From positions 310,001 to 374,000 of the forward strand of contig NZ_CP021354.1 of the NCBI RefSeq assembly GCF_003130705.1: 64,000 nucleotides of DNA, read 5' to 3'. The first letter of the stretch is position 1, and each line of letters starts with the position of its first letter. The DNA is from Rhodococcus oxybenzonivorans (GTDB lineage Bacteria; Actinomycetota; Actinomycetes; Mycobacteriales; Mycobacteriaceae). Below, piece after piece: positions 37,387 through 46,269 of this stretch. A model generated the notes under the pieces. That model was not told the DNA's origin, ran no database searches, and was given only the letters and a program-made list of their open reading frames with translations. Made by a program: the position numbers and the translations under genes.

Positions 37387-37893
37387 ATGACACTCGACTA
37401 CGGCACCGCCGACCTGAAGGAATTCACCGATTCGCTGATCCTGACCCGTGGCTCCCGCCACGAGGACTGGGACACCCTGGGCTTCCAGGCCAAGGCCGGT
37501 GACCAGTTCAAGCGCGCACAGATCCGCTACGTCGGTTCCGGAGCCACCGGGAACCACGACAACGACAACCGGACCATCCCGTCGCGCGGATTCACCTTCT
37601 CCAACATGCTCCTTCCCCCTGGCGCCGAGGGTCCCGAGCACACCCACCACGACGCCGAGGAAGCCTTCTTCGTCCTCGAGGGCGAGGTGGAGGTCGGTGT
37701 TCACCGCGACGGCAAGGTGGAGAAGCGCACCCTCGGCTACCGAGACATGATCGTCGTCCCGGCCGGGGTTCCGCGCAGCTTGAAGAATAATGGCGACAAG
37801 GACGCCCTGTTCTGCGTCATCATCGGCGCGCAGAAGCCGCAGATCCCGACGTACCCCGAGACGTCGGCCATGCACGGTGTGACACGGGACTGA
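37387..37893 (+). CDS. Cupin-domain protein
   Basis: This 168-residue single-cupin protein has the metal-binding motif 1 EHTHHDAEEAFFVLEGEVEVG (His, His, Glu) around residues 82-102. Motif 2 is weak: GYRDMIVVPAGVPRSLKNNG has no His after PAGVP, where most metal cupins have one. It may be an isomerase, a dioxygenase-like enzyme or a ring-fission product tautomerase. ATG 37387 follows AGAAGGAG. Confidence 0.8.
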   Translation: MTLDYGTADLKEFTDSLILTRGSRHEDWDTLGFQAKAGDQFKRAQIRYVGSGATGNHDNDNRTIPSRGFTFSNMLLPPGAEGPEHTHHDAEEAFFVLEGEVEVGVHRDGKVEKRTLGYRDMIVVPAGVPRSLKNNGDKDALFCVIIGAQKPQIPTYPETSAMHGVTRD

Positions 37894-37895
37894 TC

Positions 37896-38645
37896 GTGAA
37901 TCTCGACGGGAAATCCATCGTCGTCACCGGTGCCGGGCGCGGCCTCGGTCTGGCCATCGCCCGCCGGCTCGGTGAGGACGGCGCCGATCTGTGGCTCGCC
38001 GACATTCGCGAAGACTGGGGAGAGTCGGCGGTGGAGAGCCTGCGCGCCGACGGCGTGAAGGCACAGTTCGTCCACGTCGATCTGTGCGACGCCGAAGCCG
38101 TCTCCGCAATGGCCGCCACCGTGACCTCCGGTGGCCCTCTGTACGGGCTCGTCAACAACGCGGCCCTCGCGGATGGAGTGGGCGGCAAACCGATTCACGA
38201 ACTCGACATCGACGAGTGGGACAAGGTGCTGGGCGTCAACCTGCGCGGCACCTTCCTCGTGAGCAGGGCGATCATTCCCGCCATCATCGGGAACGGAGGC
38301 GGACGAGTCGTCACCATCGGCTCCGACGCCGCCCTGTACGGCTCACCCCGTCTTGCGCACTACATCGCCTCCAAGGGTGGGGTGGCCGCCCTCACCCGGG
38401 CCATGTCACGCGACCTCGGCCCGCACGGCATCACCGTCAACACCGTCTCGCCCGGTCTGACCGAAAGCGAATCGGCGCAGAAGGTTCCGGAGCACCGGCA
38501 CGAGCTGTACCGCCTCAACCGGGCACTCGAGCGGCCGCAGCAACCGTCCGATCTGGTCGGCGCCGTCGCGTTCCTGATGGGGCCCGAGGCGTCGTACATC
38601 ACCGGTCAGCAACTCGTCGTCAACGGCGGATTCGTCCTGCACTAG
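37896..38645 (+). CDS. SDR-family oxidoreductase
   Basis: This 249-residue short-chain dehydrogenase starts at GTG 37896, three bases after the cupin gene. It has TGAGRGLG for cofactor binding, Asp in WLADIREDW (suggesting NAD+), NNAA, the catalytic Ser in TIGSDAALYGS and YIASK. The end VNGGFVLH is typical. With the next gene it makes a pair of SDRs that could successively oxidise alcohols of a dihydrodiol or side chain. Confidence 0.88.
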   Translation: MNLDGKSIVVTGAGRGLGLAIARRLGEDGADLWLADIREDWGESAVESLRADGVKAQFVHVDLCDAEAVSAMAATVTSGGPLYGLVNNAALADGVGGKPIHELDIDEWDKVLGVNLRGTFLVSRAIIPAIIGNGGGRVVTIGSDAALYGSPRLAHYIASKGGVAALTRAMSRDLGPHGITVNTVSPGLTESESAQKVPEHRHELYRLNRALERPQQPSDLVGAVAFLMGPEASYITGQQLVVNGGFVLH

Positions 38646-38661
38646 AGAAGGGGACCACGTC

Positions 38662-39444
38662 GTGGACCTGCAACTGAAAGACCGCACCTACCTGGTGACC
38701 GGCGGAAGCTCGGGAGTCGGGCTCGCCACCGTCGCGATGCTGCTCGAGGAGGGTGCCAACGTCGTCACCTGCGCGCGCGACCGCGACCGGCTCGACTCCG
38801 TCATCGCACCGCTGCCCGGCAGCGACCGCGTTCTCACCGCGTCCTGTGACGTGCGGGACCCGGCCGCGGTCGCCGCACTCGTCGAGGCGGGGGTCGAGCG
38901 GTTCGGCGGCCTCGACGGTCTGGTCAACAACGCAGGCAAGTCCCGCATGGTCCCGCGCGGTGAGGCGACCCTCGACGACTGGCGCGACGAACTCGACCTC
39001 AAGTTCTCCAGCGTCCTCAACACCGTCGAGGCCGCCCTGCCACTGCTGCGCAAGTCCGACGCCGCGGCCATCGTCAACATCTCGGCGGTGCTCGCGCGGC
39101 AGCCCGAGCCGCGGCTGGTCACCACCAGCGCCGCCCGGGCCGGACTGCTGAACCTCAGCAAGTCGCTGTCGCTGGAACTCGCGGCCGACGGCATCCGCGT
39201 CAACTCGGTGTCGTTGGGACTGGTCGACACCGGCCAGTGGCGGCGCCGCTACGAGGAATCCGGCACCGACGCCACCTTCGCCGAATGGGAGGCGGAGATC
39301 GCCCAGGACCGCGGCATCGGACTCGGCCGGTTCGGCCGCGCCGACGAGGTGGCGGCCATGATCGTGACCCTGCTGTCTCCCCGCTCGTCCTATGTGACGG
39401 GCACCAGCCTCGACGTCTGCGGAGGCGTCGCCCGTTATGTCTGA
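38662..39444 (+). CDS. SDR-family oxidoreductase
   Basis: This 260-residue enzyme has GGSSGVGLA for cofactor binding, NNAGKS and a catalytic region reading NISAVLARQPEPRLVTTSAARAG. The usual YxxxK is replaced here: T-T-S-A-A-R occupies the place of Y-S-A-S-K. An atypical SDR lacking Tyr/Lys could be a non-catalytic or altered enzyme. GTG 38662 follows AGAAGGGG. The stop lies within the start region of the ThDP enzyme. Confidence 0.82.
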   Translation: MDLQLKDRTYLVTGGSSGVGLATVAMLLEEGANVVTCARDRDRLDSVIAPLPGSDRVLTASCDVRDPAAVAALVEAGVERFGGLDGLVNNAGKSRMVPRGEATLDDWRDELDLKFSSVLNTVEAALPLLRKSDAAAIVNISAVLARQPEPRLVTTSAARAGLLNLSKSLSLELAADGIRVNSVSLGLVDTGQWRRRYEESGTDATFAEWEAEIAQDRGIGLGRFGRADEVAAMIVTLLSPRSSYVTGTSLDVCGGVARYV

Positions 39445-39454
39445 GAGGAACACC

Positions 39455-41086
39455 ATGTCCGTAGGAAATGGCGGCGACCTGCTCGTCCAGGTGCTGCGCG
39501 AGGCCGGTGTCGACACCGTGTTCGGCATCGTGAGCGTCCACAATCAGCCCCTGGTGCAGGCGGTCAGCAAGCACCTGCGGTTCGTGCCGGTCCGGCACGA
39601 GGCCACCGCGGTCAGCGCGGCCGACGGGTATGCCCGGGCCACAGGCGGACTCGGCTGCGCCCTCACGAGCACCGGCACCGGTGCTGGCAACGCGGCCGGC
39701 TCGCTGATCGAATCGCTCAGTGCCGGTACGTCGGTGCTGCATGTGACGGGCAACGTCGAGAGCCGGTACCTCGGCTCGGGTCGCGGATTCATCCACGAGA
39801 CCAAGGATCAGCTGGGGATGCTGACGGCGACGTCGAAGCATGCCGCCACCATCCTCGACACCGACAGTGCGGGAAAGACGCTGCGGGAGGCGGTCGCCCA
39901 GGCTCTGGCAACGCCCGGCGGACCGGCGAGCATCGAGTGGCCGATCGACCTCCAGTACGCCGAGCACGACATCGACGTGGTCGAGCAGGTGTCGGAGAGC
40001 GTCCGGACCCCCGACGCCGACGAACTCGCCGCGGCACGGTCGTTGTTGGCTGCGGCCGAGCGCCCCGTCATCTGGGCCGGCGGCGGTGTCGCACGAGTCG
40101 GTGCCGAGCTGACCGAGCTGGTGGAGCTGTGGGGAGTCCCGTTGCTCACCAGCAACTCCGGGCGCGGCGCCGTGCCCGAGGACCATCCACTGTGCATCGG
40201 CAACTACGGCAACACGCCGGTGGGCCGGGAACTCCTCCAGGACGCCGACCTGCTGCTGTCGCTGGGAACCCACTTCCGGTCCAACGAGACCGGCGACTAC
40301 TCCATGCCCGTTCCCGCCGTGCACGTGCAGGTGGACGTCGATGCCGCCGCGCTCGGCCGCGTGTACCCCGCACAGGCCGGGGTAACCGCCGAGATCGGAA
40401 CGTTCCTTCGGGCACTCACCGATCTGGCTCCGGTCGACGCCGCCTGGACCGAACGTGCCCGCACCACCCGCGAACTCGTCCGCAGCAAGCAGCGCGCCGG
40501 ACTCGGCGATCACGCCGTGCTGTGCGACGCAGTGCGTGCCGCGTTCCCGCAGGATTCCGTCATCGCCCGTGACGTCACCATTGCGTCGAGTTCCTGGGGC
40601 AACCGGCTGCTGCCGATGTTCGACCCCAAGTCCAACGTCTTCCCCCGCGGCGGTGGCATCGGGCAGGGTCTGGGCATGGCCATCGGTTCCGCATTGGCCG
40701 ACGAAACCCGGCCCACCCTGGCGCTCGTCGGCGACGGCGGCCTGGCCGTCCACTTCGGCGAGATCCTCACCATGGCGCAGGAGAAGCCGTGGCTGGTGCT
40801 GCTCGTGTTCAACGACGGCGGCTACGGCGTGCTCCGCAACATGCAGAAGGGCGGGGGTGACGACACCTACGCGGTCGACCTCGTCACGCCCGACTTCCCG
40901 CTGCTCGCCCAGTCGATCGGGGTGCCGTACCTGCGGATCGGCGGTGCCGAAGAGGCCCATGCCGTGCTCGCGGACGCGGTCTCGCGGCAGGCGCCGGTGA
41001 TCGTCGAGGTGGATCTCGCCGCGTACGGCGACATGCCCGCGCCATTCACGCCTCCCGTCACAGTGCCCGGAAAGGATGCGAAATGA
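39455..41086 (+). CDS. ThDP-dependent enzyme, benzoylformate decarboxylase/acetolactate synthase-like
   Basis: This 543-residue thiamine-diphosphate enzyme has the activating Glu in VRHEATAVSAADGYAR and the ThDP/Mg motif GDGGLAVHFGEILT...VFNDGGYG. The substrate would be a 2-oxo acid, decarboxylated to an aldehyde or ligated to a second carbonyl. It has no clear FAD-binding segment, which favours decarboxylase over acetolactate synthase. ATG 39455 follows AGAGGAAC; ATG 39437 is also in frame. Its aldehyde product could be used by the dehydrogenase at 34050. Confidence 0.87.
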   Translation: MSVGNGGDLLVQVLREAGVDTVFGIVSVHNQPLVQAVSKHLRFVPVRHEATAVSAADGYARATGGLGCALTSTGTGAGNAAGSLIESLSAGTSVLHVTGNVESRYLGSGRGFIHETKDQLGMLTATSKHAATILDTDSAGKTLREAVAQALATPGGPASIEWPIDLQYAEHDIDVVEQVSESVRTPDADELAAARSLLAAAERPVIWAGGGVARVGAELTELVELWGVPLLTSNSGRGAVPEDHPLCIGNYGNTPVGRELLQDADLLLSLGTHFRSNETGDYSMPVPAVHVQVDVDAAALGRVYPAQAGVTAEIGTFLRALTDLAPVDAAWTERARTTRELVRSKQRAGLGDHAVLCDAVRAAFPQDSVIARDVTIASSSWGNRLLPMFDPKSNVFPRGGGIGQGLGMAIGSALADETRPTLALVGDGGLAVHFGEILTMAQEKPWLVLLVFNDGGYGVLRNMQKGGGDDTYAVDLVTPDFPLLAQSIGVPYLRIGGAEEAHAVLADAVSRQAPVIVEVDLAAYGDMPAPFTPPVTVPGKDAK

Positions 41087-42213
41087 CCACGGTCGCAGTG
41101 TGCGGTGGCGGAATCGGGGGATTGGCCACGGCCATCGCTCTCCGCGAGCTCCGTCTCGATGTCACCGTGTACGAGCAGACGAAGCAGTTCGCGCGCGTCG
41201 GCGCCGACATCAACCTCACCCCGAACGCGGTCCGCGCACTCGACGGACTGGGCGTCGGTGCAGAAATCCGCGAGTCCGCGGCCCGGCCCCAGTTCCGGCT
41301 CAGCCGAACCTGGGACACCGGAGTCGAAACCTCGCGGCTACCGATGGGTGATACAGCGGAACAGCAGTACGGTGCACCGCAGTTGACGATGCACCGCGGC
41401 GACCTCATGACTGCCCTCGAGAATCGGCTGCCCCCGGGCGTCGTGGAAATGGGCCGGCGGGTCAGCGGCGTCGGCGACGGACGGATCGAATTCACTGACG
41501 GCAGTAAGGCTTCCGCAGATGTGATCGTGGGTGCCGACGGTATCCACTCCGCGGTCCGGACCGCTCTTCTCGGACAGGAGCGACCGACGTTCACCGGAGT
41601 CGTGGCTTTCCGTGCCGTCGTCCCCACCGAACGCGTCGGTGAACTCCCGAACCTCGACTGCTTCACCAAGTGGTGGGGGCCGGATTCGTCGACGCAGATC
41701 GTCACCTTCCCCCTCAACCAAGGCAAGGACATCTTCGTCTTCGCCACCTGCGGTCAGGAGGAGTGGACCGAGGAATCCTGGACCACCCCGGGTTCGGTCA
41801 CGGAGCTGCAAGACCTCTACCGCGGCTTCCACCCCGACGCACGAGCCCTGCTCGACGCCTGCGACGACGTCCTGAAATCGGCTCTCTACGTGCGTGACCC
41901 GCTGGAGTCGTGGACGGACGGAACCTCGGTGCTCCTCGGCGACGCGGCACATCCGATGATGCCATTCATGGCACAGGGCGCCGGCATGGCCATCGAAGAC
42001 GCCGTGGTACTGGCCCGCTGCCTCGGCATGTTCGACGAACCCGCGGTCGCGCTGCAGACCTACCAGCACACCCGCCTGCAGCGCACCTCACGCATCCAGC
42101 GCGGCTCCCGGTCCAACGAATGGCTGAAGGTCGCAGGCAACGGCGACTGGGTCTACGAATACGACGCCTGGAGGGTGCCGCTCGAGCCGGCCACCATGCG
42201 GGCAGGAGCGTGA
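41083..42213 (+). CDS. FAD-dependent aromatic monooxygenase, 6-hydroxynicotinate 3-monooxygenase (NicC)-like
   Basis: This 376-residue class A flavoprotein hydroxylase has the dinucleotide motif GGGIGGLA, GADGIHSAVR and the flavin GDAAHPMMPFMAQGAGMAIED written near residues 285-305. Side features recall NicC: THE/TMHRGDLMTAL, the FTKWWGPDSS segment and the end DWVYEYDAWRVPLEP. NicC converts 6-hydroxynicotinate to 2,5-dihydroxypyridine. Salicylate-type hydroxylases are the alternative. ATG 41083 overlaps the previous stop. It suggests that the pathway goes through a hydroxylated ring acid, possibly with loss of the carboxyl group. Confidence 0.85.
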   Translation: MTTVAVCGGGIGGLATAIALRELRLDVTVYEQTKQFARVGADINLTPNAVRALDGLGVGAEIRESAARPQFRLSRTWDTGVETSRLPMGDTAEQQYGAPQLTMHRGDLMTALENRLPPGVVEMGRRVSGVGDGRIEFTDGSKASADVIVGADGIHSAVRTALLGQERPTFTGVVAFRAVVPTERVGELPNLDCFTKWWGPDSSTQIVTFPLNQGKDIFVFATCGQEEWTEESWTTPGSVTELQDLYRGFHPDARALLDACDDVLKSALYVRDPLESWTDGTSVLLGDAAHPMMPFMAQGAGMAIEDAVVLARCLGMFDEPAVALQTYQHTRLQRTSRIQRGSRSNEWLKVAGNGDWVYEYDAWRVPLEPATMRAGA

Positions 42214-43362
42214 ATGGAAACATCACGACGGCACCAGATCTCCAGACGCGGTGCACTGGCTCTGCTCGGTTCGGCTGCGGCGGCCGTCGCAGCGACGAGT
42301 TGTGCGTCACACACCTCGGACGCGCAGCCGAGTGGTGCGACACCACCGGACGCCTACGAGCTGTCCGGCGACGTCGACGGATACACGACGAAGCTAATTA
42401 TGCTGGGAACAGCGGCGGGTCCCATTGCGGTACCCGGGCGTAGCGGCACAGCCAGCGTGCTCGTCGTCGGCGACAGACCGTATCTCATCGATGCGGGTCC
42501 GTGGTCGAGTCGAAAGTTGATCCAGGCAGGTATCGATGCGGATTCTCTGGGTGGAGTGTTCATCACACACATGCACAGCGATCACATTGCGGACCTGTTC
42601 AACGTCTTCTGGCTCCCGGGCGGCACTCCGTCGTACACCTTCCGCAACGTCGTGCCGGTGTACGGCCCTGGGTCGGCGGGAAAGCTGCCCGTCCCGCGTG
42701 GTGGCGCGAGCATTCCCGTCCAGAGTCCCGGTGCACCGGCTCCTGGCCTGACCCAGCTGTTCTCCGGAGTGCTCGACGCGTTCGCCTACGACATCAATAT
42801 TCGCAATGCCGAGAAGGGTGCGCAGTCCGACTACGGGCAGCGGCTCGCCCTGCACGACGTACTGCCCCCGGTGTCGGCTGGGGCGTCCGCCGACAACACG
42901 TCACCGGACATGGAGCCGTTCCCCGTATTCGAAGACGACCGGGTGCGTGTCACCGCGACCCTGGTCCCGCACGGGCCCGTCTTCCCGTCGTACGCGTACC
43001 GTTTCGACACGGAGGATGGAGCGGTGACGTTCTCCGGTGATACCGCGAAGTCACCCAACGTCGTTCGGCTCGCGACGGGATCCGACATCCTGGTCCACGA
43101 GGTGATCGACGTCGATTTCTACGCCGCCACCTCCGGTCCCGCCCTCGTCGAGCACATGATTCACGCACACACCACCGCTCAGGACGTAGGACGTGTCGCG
43201 GCCGAAGCAGGAGTCCGCCAGGTGGTGCTGTCGCACATCGGACCGGGCGACCCCCGTCAGGTCACCGACGATCAATGGACCAGCGGCGTGTCATCGACGT
43301 ATTCCGGCACCGTGACCGTCGGGCACGATCTGGTGCAGGTCGGCGTGGGGCAGCGTCGCTGA
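42214..43362 (+). CDS. Exported metallo-beta-lactamase-fold hydrolase
   Basis: This 382-residue protein begins directly after the monooxygenase stop. The signal peptide has twin arginines at 11-12 (ISRRGALAL) and a lipobox-like TSC with Cys30, so it is probably a Tat-exported lipoprotein. The zinc motif HMHSDH lies near residue 120, the bridging Asp in FSGDTAKSP and the last His in VLSHIGPGD, all as in RNase Z/arylsulfatase-like MBL enzymes. It may hydrolyse a lactone, sulfate or phosphoester outside the cell. Location at the operon end suggests a first, extracellular step. Confidence 0.82.
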   Translation: METSRRHQISRRGALALLGSAAAAVAATSCASHTSDAQPSGATPPDAYELSGDVDGYTTKLIMLGTAAGPIAVPGRSGTASVLVVGDRPYLIDAGPWSSRKLIQAGIDADSLGGVFITHMHSDHIADLFNVFWLPGGTPSYTFRNVVPVYGPGSAGKLPVPRGGASIPVQSPGAPAPGLTQLFSGVLDAFAYDINIRNAEKGAQSDYGQRLALHDVLPPVSAGASADNTSPDMEPFPVFEDDRVRVTATLVPHGPVFPSYAYRFDTEDGAVTFSGDTAKSPNVVRLATGSDILVHEVIDVDFYAATSGPALVEHMIHAHTTAQDVGRVAAEAGVRQVVLSHIGPGDPRQVTDDQWTSGVSSTYSGTVTVGHDLVQVGVGQRR

Positions 43363-43389
43363 GCGATTCTTGTCTGCCGCCCTGCCCTC

Positions 43390-44139
43390 TCACAACAGGA
43401 CGGCGGCGATTTCCCCGGCTGTGACGCGGGCGAGTTCCACGAAGAACGGTATGCGCTGGTCGATCATGAGTTCGGTGGGTCCGCGCAGTCCGAGAGCGAA
43501 CCGGACGACTCCGTCGGAGTCGCGAATCGGCAACCCTATGGTGCGGAAGTCGGGGGTCAGCTCCTCGTCGTTGAAACCGTAGCCACGCTCACGGGTGCGG
43601 TGCAGTTCCTCTCGAATTCCGGCGACGTCCGTAATAGCGCGGGACGTGGTGGCCGTCCGCGGTAGCGAGGCGAGTTCGGCGTCGTCGGTGTCCGACCACG
43701 CGAGGAACACCTTGCCCAAGGCGCTGGCGTGCAAGGGAAGCCGAACACCCTGCAGCACATGCCCGTCACTTTCCCGCCACCGGCTGAAGCCCAAGAGCAC
43801 GACGTCGTGACCGTGCCGCATGGCCAGTGAGGCGGACGCCCCCGTGGTGGCCGCCAACTGCTCGAGATAGGGCTCGGACAGGTAGATGCGGTGCTGCCGG
43901 TAAGAGATGTGACCGTACGCGGCCAGGGCACTTCCCAGGCGGTACCGGCCCGACGTCGCATCCTTGTCGAGGAAGCCGGCATCGACCAGGGACTGGAGCA
44001 GGCGATGGGTGGTGCTCACTGCGAGGTCCTGGCGTTTGGCGATCTCCGAGACGCCCAGCTCCTCACCCCCACCGAAACAGGAGAGCATCGTCAGGGCCCG
44101 CGACACCGTCCGAACTCCCACAGCACGTGAGTCGGTCAC
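43390..44139 (-). CDS. IclR-family transcriptional regulator
   Basis: This 249-residue regulator has a winged HTH (TVSRALTMLSCFGGGEELGV and AVSTTHRLLQSLVDAGFL in the first 60 residues) and a C-terminal IclR effector domain. The start is GTG 44139, set by GAAAGGACC. It is divergent from the organosulfur operon and convergent with the metallo-hydrolase. It likely controls the 44378-52047 operon through the TTTCCG palindrome between them. Confidence 0.9.
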   Translation of the reverse strand: MTDSRAVGVRTVSRALTMLSCFGGGEELGVSEIAKRQDLAVSTTHRLLQSLVDAGFLDKDATSGRYRLGSALAAYGHISYRQHRIYLSEPYLEQLAATTGASASLAMRHGHDVVLLGFSRWRESDGHVLQGVRLPLHASALGKVFLAWSDTDDAELASLPRTATTSRAITDVAGIREELHRTRERGYGFNDEELTPDFRTIGLPIRDSDGVVRFALGLRGPTELMIDQRIPFFVELARVTAGEIAAVLL

Positions 44140-44190
44140 CAAAGGTCCTTTCGTCGGCCGGAACGGCGTCCCGGGCAGAAGGCACCATAC

Positions 44191-44207
44191 TTTCCGCCTG
44201 CCGGAAA
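44191..44207. promoter_or_regulatory. Palindrome TTTCCG-N5-CGGAAA, candidate IclR operator
   Basis: Perfect 6-bp arms with a 5-bp spacer lie 52 bp upstream of the IclR gene and 170 bp before the binding-protein gene. Two further TTTCCG half sites occur at about 44259 and 44278, in the same divergent promoter region. Confidence 0.5.
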
Positions 44208-44377
44208 ACGGCGGGCCTCGCGTGTGCCGAATGTCCAGCGCACGCCGGTGAACTGGGTTTCCGGGACTTGTCAAGGTTTCCGATCTGTAGAAAACAAACA
44301 GGAGGAAATCGGGGGCGGGGGACATAGCGTCAACGGTCGTCACACCTGACGATTCATCCGTTGAAGGAGTTCCCCAC

Positions 44378-45412
44378 ATGTCCCGCTTACGTCGACTGCC
44401 ACGAGCCGCCGCCGCGCTCGCCATGATCCCGCTGGCCGGGTTGGCGGTGGCGTGTGGTTCTTCCGAGGAGCCCGGAGGAGCCAGTGCCGGTGCGGACGTC
44501 ACTCTGAAGGTCTTCGATCCGGGCAACTCGGGCGCCATCGCTGTCGGAAAGCGCGACGGAACCTACGACGATGCCCTTGCATCACTCGGTGCGAAGATCG
44601 AATGGGTCAAGACCACACCCGGATTCAGTTCCAACCTCAAACTTTTCAACACCGGTGAACTCGACATCCAGACCGGCGCGTACAGCCCGGTGGTGGGGGC
44701 GCTGTCCAAGGATGTGGGGGTGCGGATCTTCGCGACCTCCGACCCGTACAACAAGGATCAGGCAGGCATCATCGCCCGGCCCGAATCCGGGATCAGGACG
44801 GTCGCGGATCTCGCCGGGAAGCGGATCGCGGTGAACCCCGCCGGTAAGGGCGAGTACATCACCCTGAAGGCGCTGACCCAGGCGGGTGTTCCTATCGACT
44901 CCGTCGAGCGGGTGCCGTTGCAGCAGGCCGACGCCGCGTCGGCGTTCTCCACCGGGCAGGTCGACGCCTGGGCGTCGTTCCTGATCCCGTACCAGGAGGC
45001 GAAGGCGAAGGGGGCGGTCGAAATCGTCACCGAAGCGGGCATCGGCTCGGTGGACAGCACCATCATCGCCGGCCGTACCGAGGTGCTCGAGGAACATCCC
45101 GAGGAGGTCGCGAAGTTCCTCGAAGTGACGCAGCAGCTCACGGAGAAGCAGCGCCAGGATCCTGCGTCATTCGAGAACGTGTTCGAGAAGACCGGGCCGC
45201 GGGCGCTGTCGGGTCAGCGACTCGACGACGCGATCGAGTTGGGCGGCCGCATCACCAACTTCCGGTACCCGACGGCGGCCGATGCCGCCGACCTGGAGTC
45301 CATCGCGGCGTTGTTCGCCGAGAACGGAGTCATTCAGCGGCCGCTGAAGGGCAGTGACGTCATCTTCGATCTCCCTGCCGCACTCGACAGCGCGTCGGCC
45401 GAGGGTAAGTGA
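44378..45412 (+). CDS. ABC sulfonate-type substrate-binding lipoprotein (SsuA/TauA-like)
   Basis: This 344-residue protein has a signal peptide and lipobox AVAC with Cys26. The mature domain has the NMT1/SsuA pattern: LFNTGELDIQTGAYSPVVGAL, AGIIARPESGIRTVADLAGKRIAVNPAGKGEYITLKAL across residues 125-165 and QVDAWASFLIPYQ. It presents an organosulfur-type ligand to the permease. ATG 44378 follows GAAGGAG. First gene of an eight-gene operon with overlapping ends. Confidence 0.87.
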   Translation: MSRLRRLPRAAAALAMIPLAGLAVACGSSEEPGGASAGADVTLKVFDPGNSGAIAVGKRDGTYDDALASLGAKIEWVKTTPGFSSNLKLFNTGELDIQTGAYSPVVGALSKDVGVRIFATSDPYNKDQAGIIARPESGIRTVADLAGKRIAVNPAGKGEYITLKALTQAGVPIDSVERVPLQQADAASAFSTGQVDAWASFLIPYQEAKAKGAVEIVTEAGIGSVDSTIIAGRTEVLEEHPEEVAKFLEVTQQLTEKQRQDPASFENVFEKTGPRALSGQRLDDAIELGGRITNFRYPTAADAADLESIAALFAENGVIQRPLKGSDVIFDLPAALDSASAEGK

Positions 45413-46269
45413 GTTCGGTGGTGACCCTGACGGAACCCGCGCGCGACACGGCGCCGGGAACCCTGACACTGGAGACACCCCGCTATCGCCGCACCCGGGA
45501 ACGGCCCCGGTGGATCTCGATCCCCCTCCGATTCCTCGTCCCCGCGCTGCTCGTGGCCGGGTGGTGGATCGGGTCTTCCACCGGCATCCTCAGCCCCGAG
45601 ATCCTCGCCGGACCGCCTGCGGTGTGGCTGGCCTTCGCGGAGCTGTACGAGTCGGGCCAGCTACTCGACTTCGGGATCGCGTCGCTGCAACGCGCGGCGC
45701 TGGGTGTGGGCTGCGGCGTCGTCATCGGGCTCGTGCTCGGAGTGCTGTCCGGACTCTCCGCACTCGGTGAGGAGCTCATCGACTCCACGATGCAGATCAA
45801 CCGGGCGGTGCCGTTCCTTGCGCTCGTTCCGCTGTTCATCGCGTGGTTCGGCATCGACGAGACGTTCAAGGTCGTCCTCATCACCGTGGCAACCCTTGCT
45901 CCGATGTACGCGTACACCTACCTCGGAGTGCGCGGCGTCGACCGCAAGATGGTCGAGGCCGCCCGCGGGTTCGGGCTCACCGGCGGGCGGCTGGTGTTCG
46001 GCGCAATCCTGCCGACCGCACTGCCAGGAGTGTTGATGGGGCTGCGTATCTGCCTGTCGCTCAGCATCACCGGGCTCATCGCCGCCGAACAGGTGGGCAC
46101 CCGCGAAGGGATCGGGTACCTCGTCACCCTCGCGCAGGAATACAACCGCACCGACTACATGGTTCTGTGCATCGTGTTGTATGCGGTTCTCGGGTTGATC
46201 TTCGACGCCGTCGTCCGGGTGATCGAGAAGTTCGCGATGCCGTGGCGGCAACTGTCGGTGACCCGATGA
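45409..46269 (+). CDS. ABC sulfonate-type permease (SsuC-like)
   Basis: This 286-residue inner-membrane protein starts at GTG 45409 (GTGA overlap). It has a long cytoplasmic N-terminus, about six helices, and the EAA loop VEAARGFGLTGGRLVFGAILPTALPG near residues 180-205 that docks the ATPase. Typical SsuC/TauC family member. Confidence 0.9.
   Translation: MSSVVTLTEPARDTAPGTLTLETPRYRRTRERPRWISIPLRFLVPALLVAGWWIGSSTGILSPEILAGPPAVWLAFAELYESGQLLDFGIASLQRAALGVGCGVVIGLVLGVLSGLSALGEELIDSTMQINRAVPFLALVPLFIAWFGIDETFKVVLITVATLAPMYAYTYLGVRGVDRKMVEAARGFGLTGGRLVFGAILPTALPGVLMGLRICLSLSITGLIAAEQVGTREGIGYLVTLAQEYNRTDYMVLCIVLYAVLGLIFDAVVRVIEKFAMPWRQLSVTR

Noticed and set aside
39200..40960. Minus-strand ORF of 586 codons opposite the ThDP enzyme
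   Set aside because: Shadow frame in high-GC DNA; the ThDP motifs on the plus strand are decisive.
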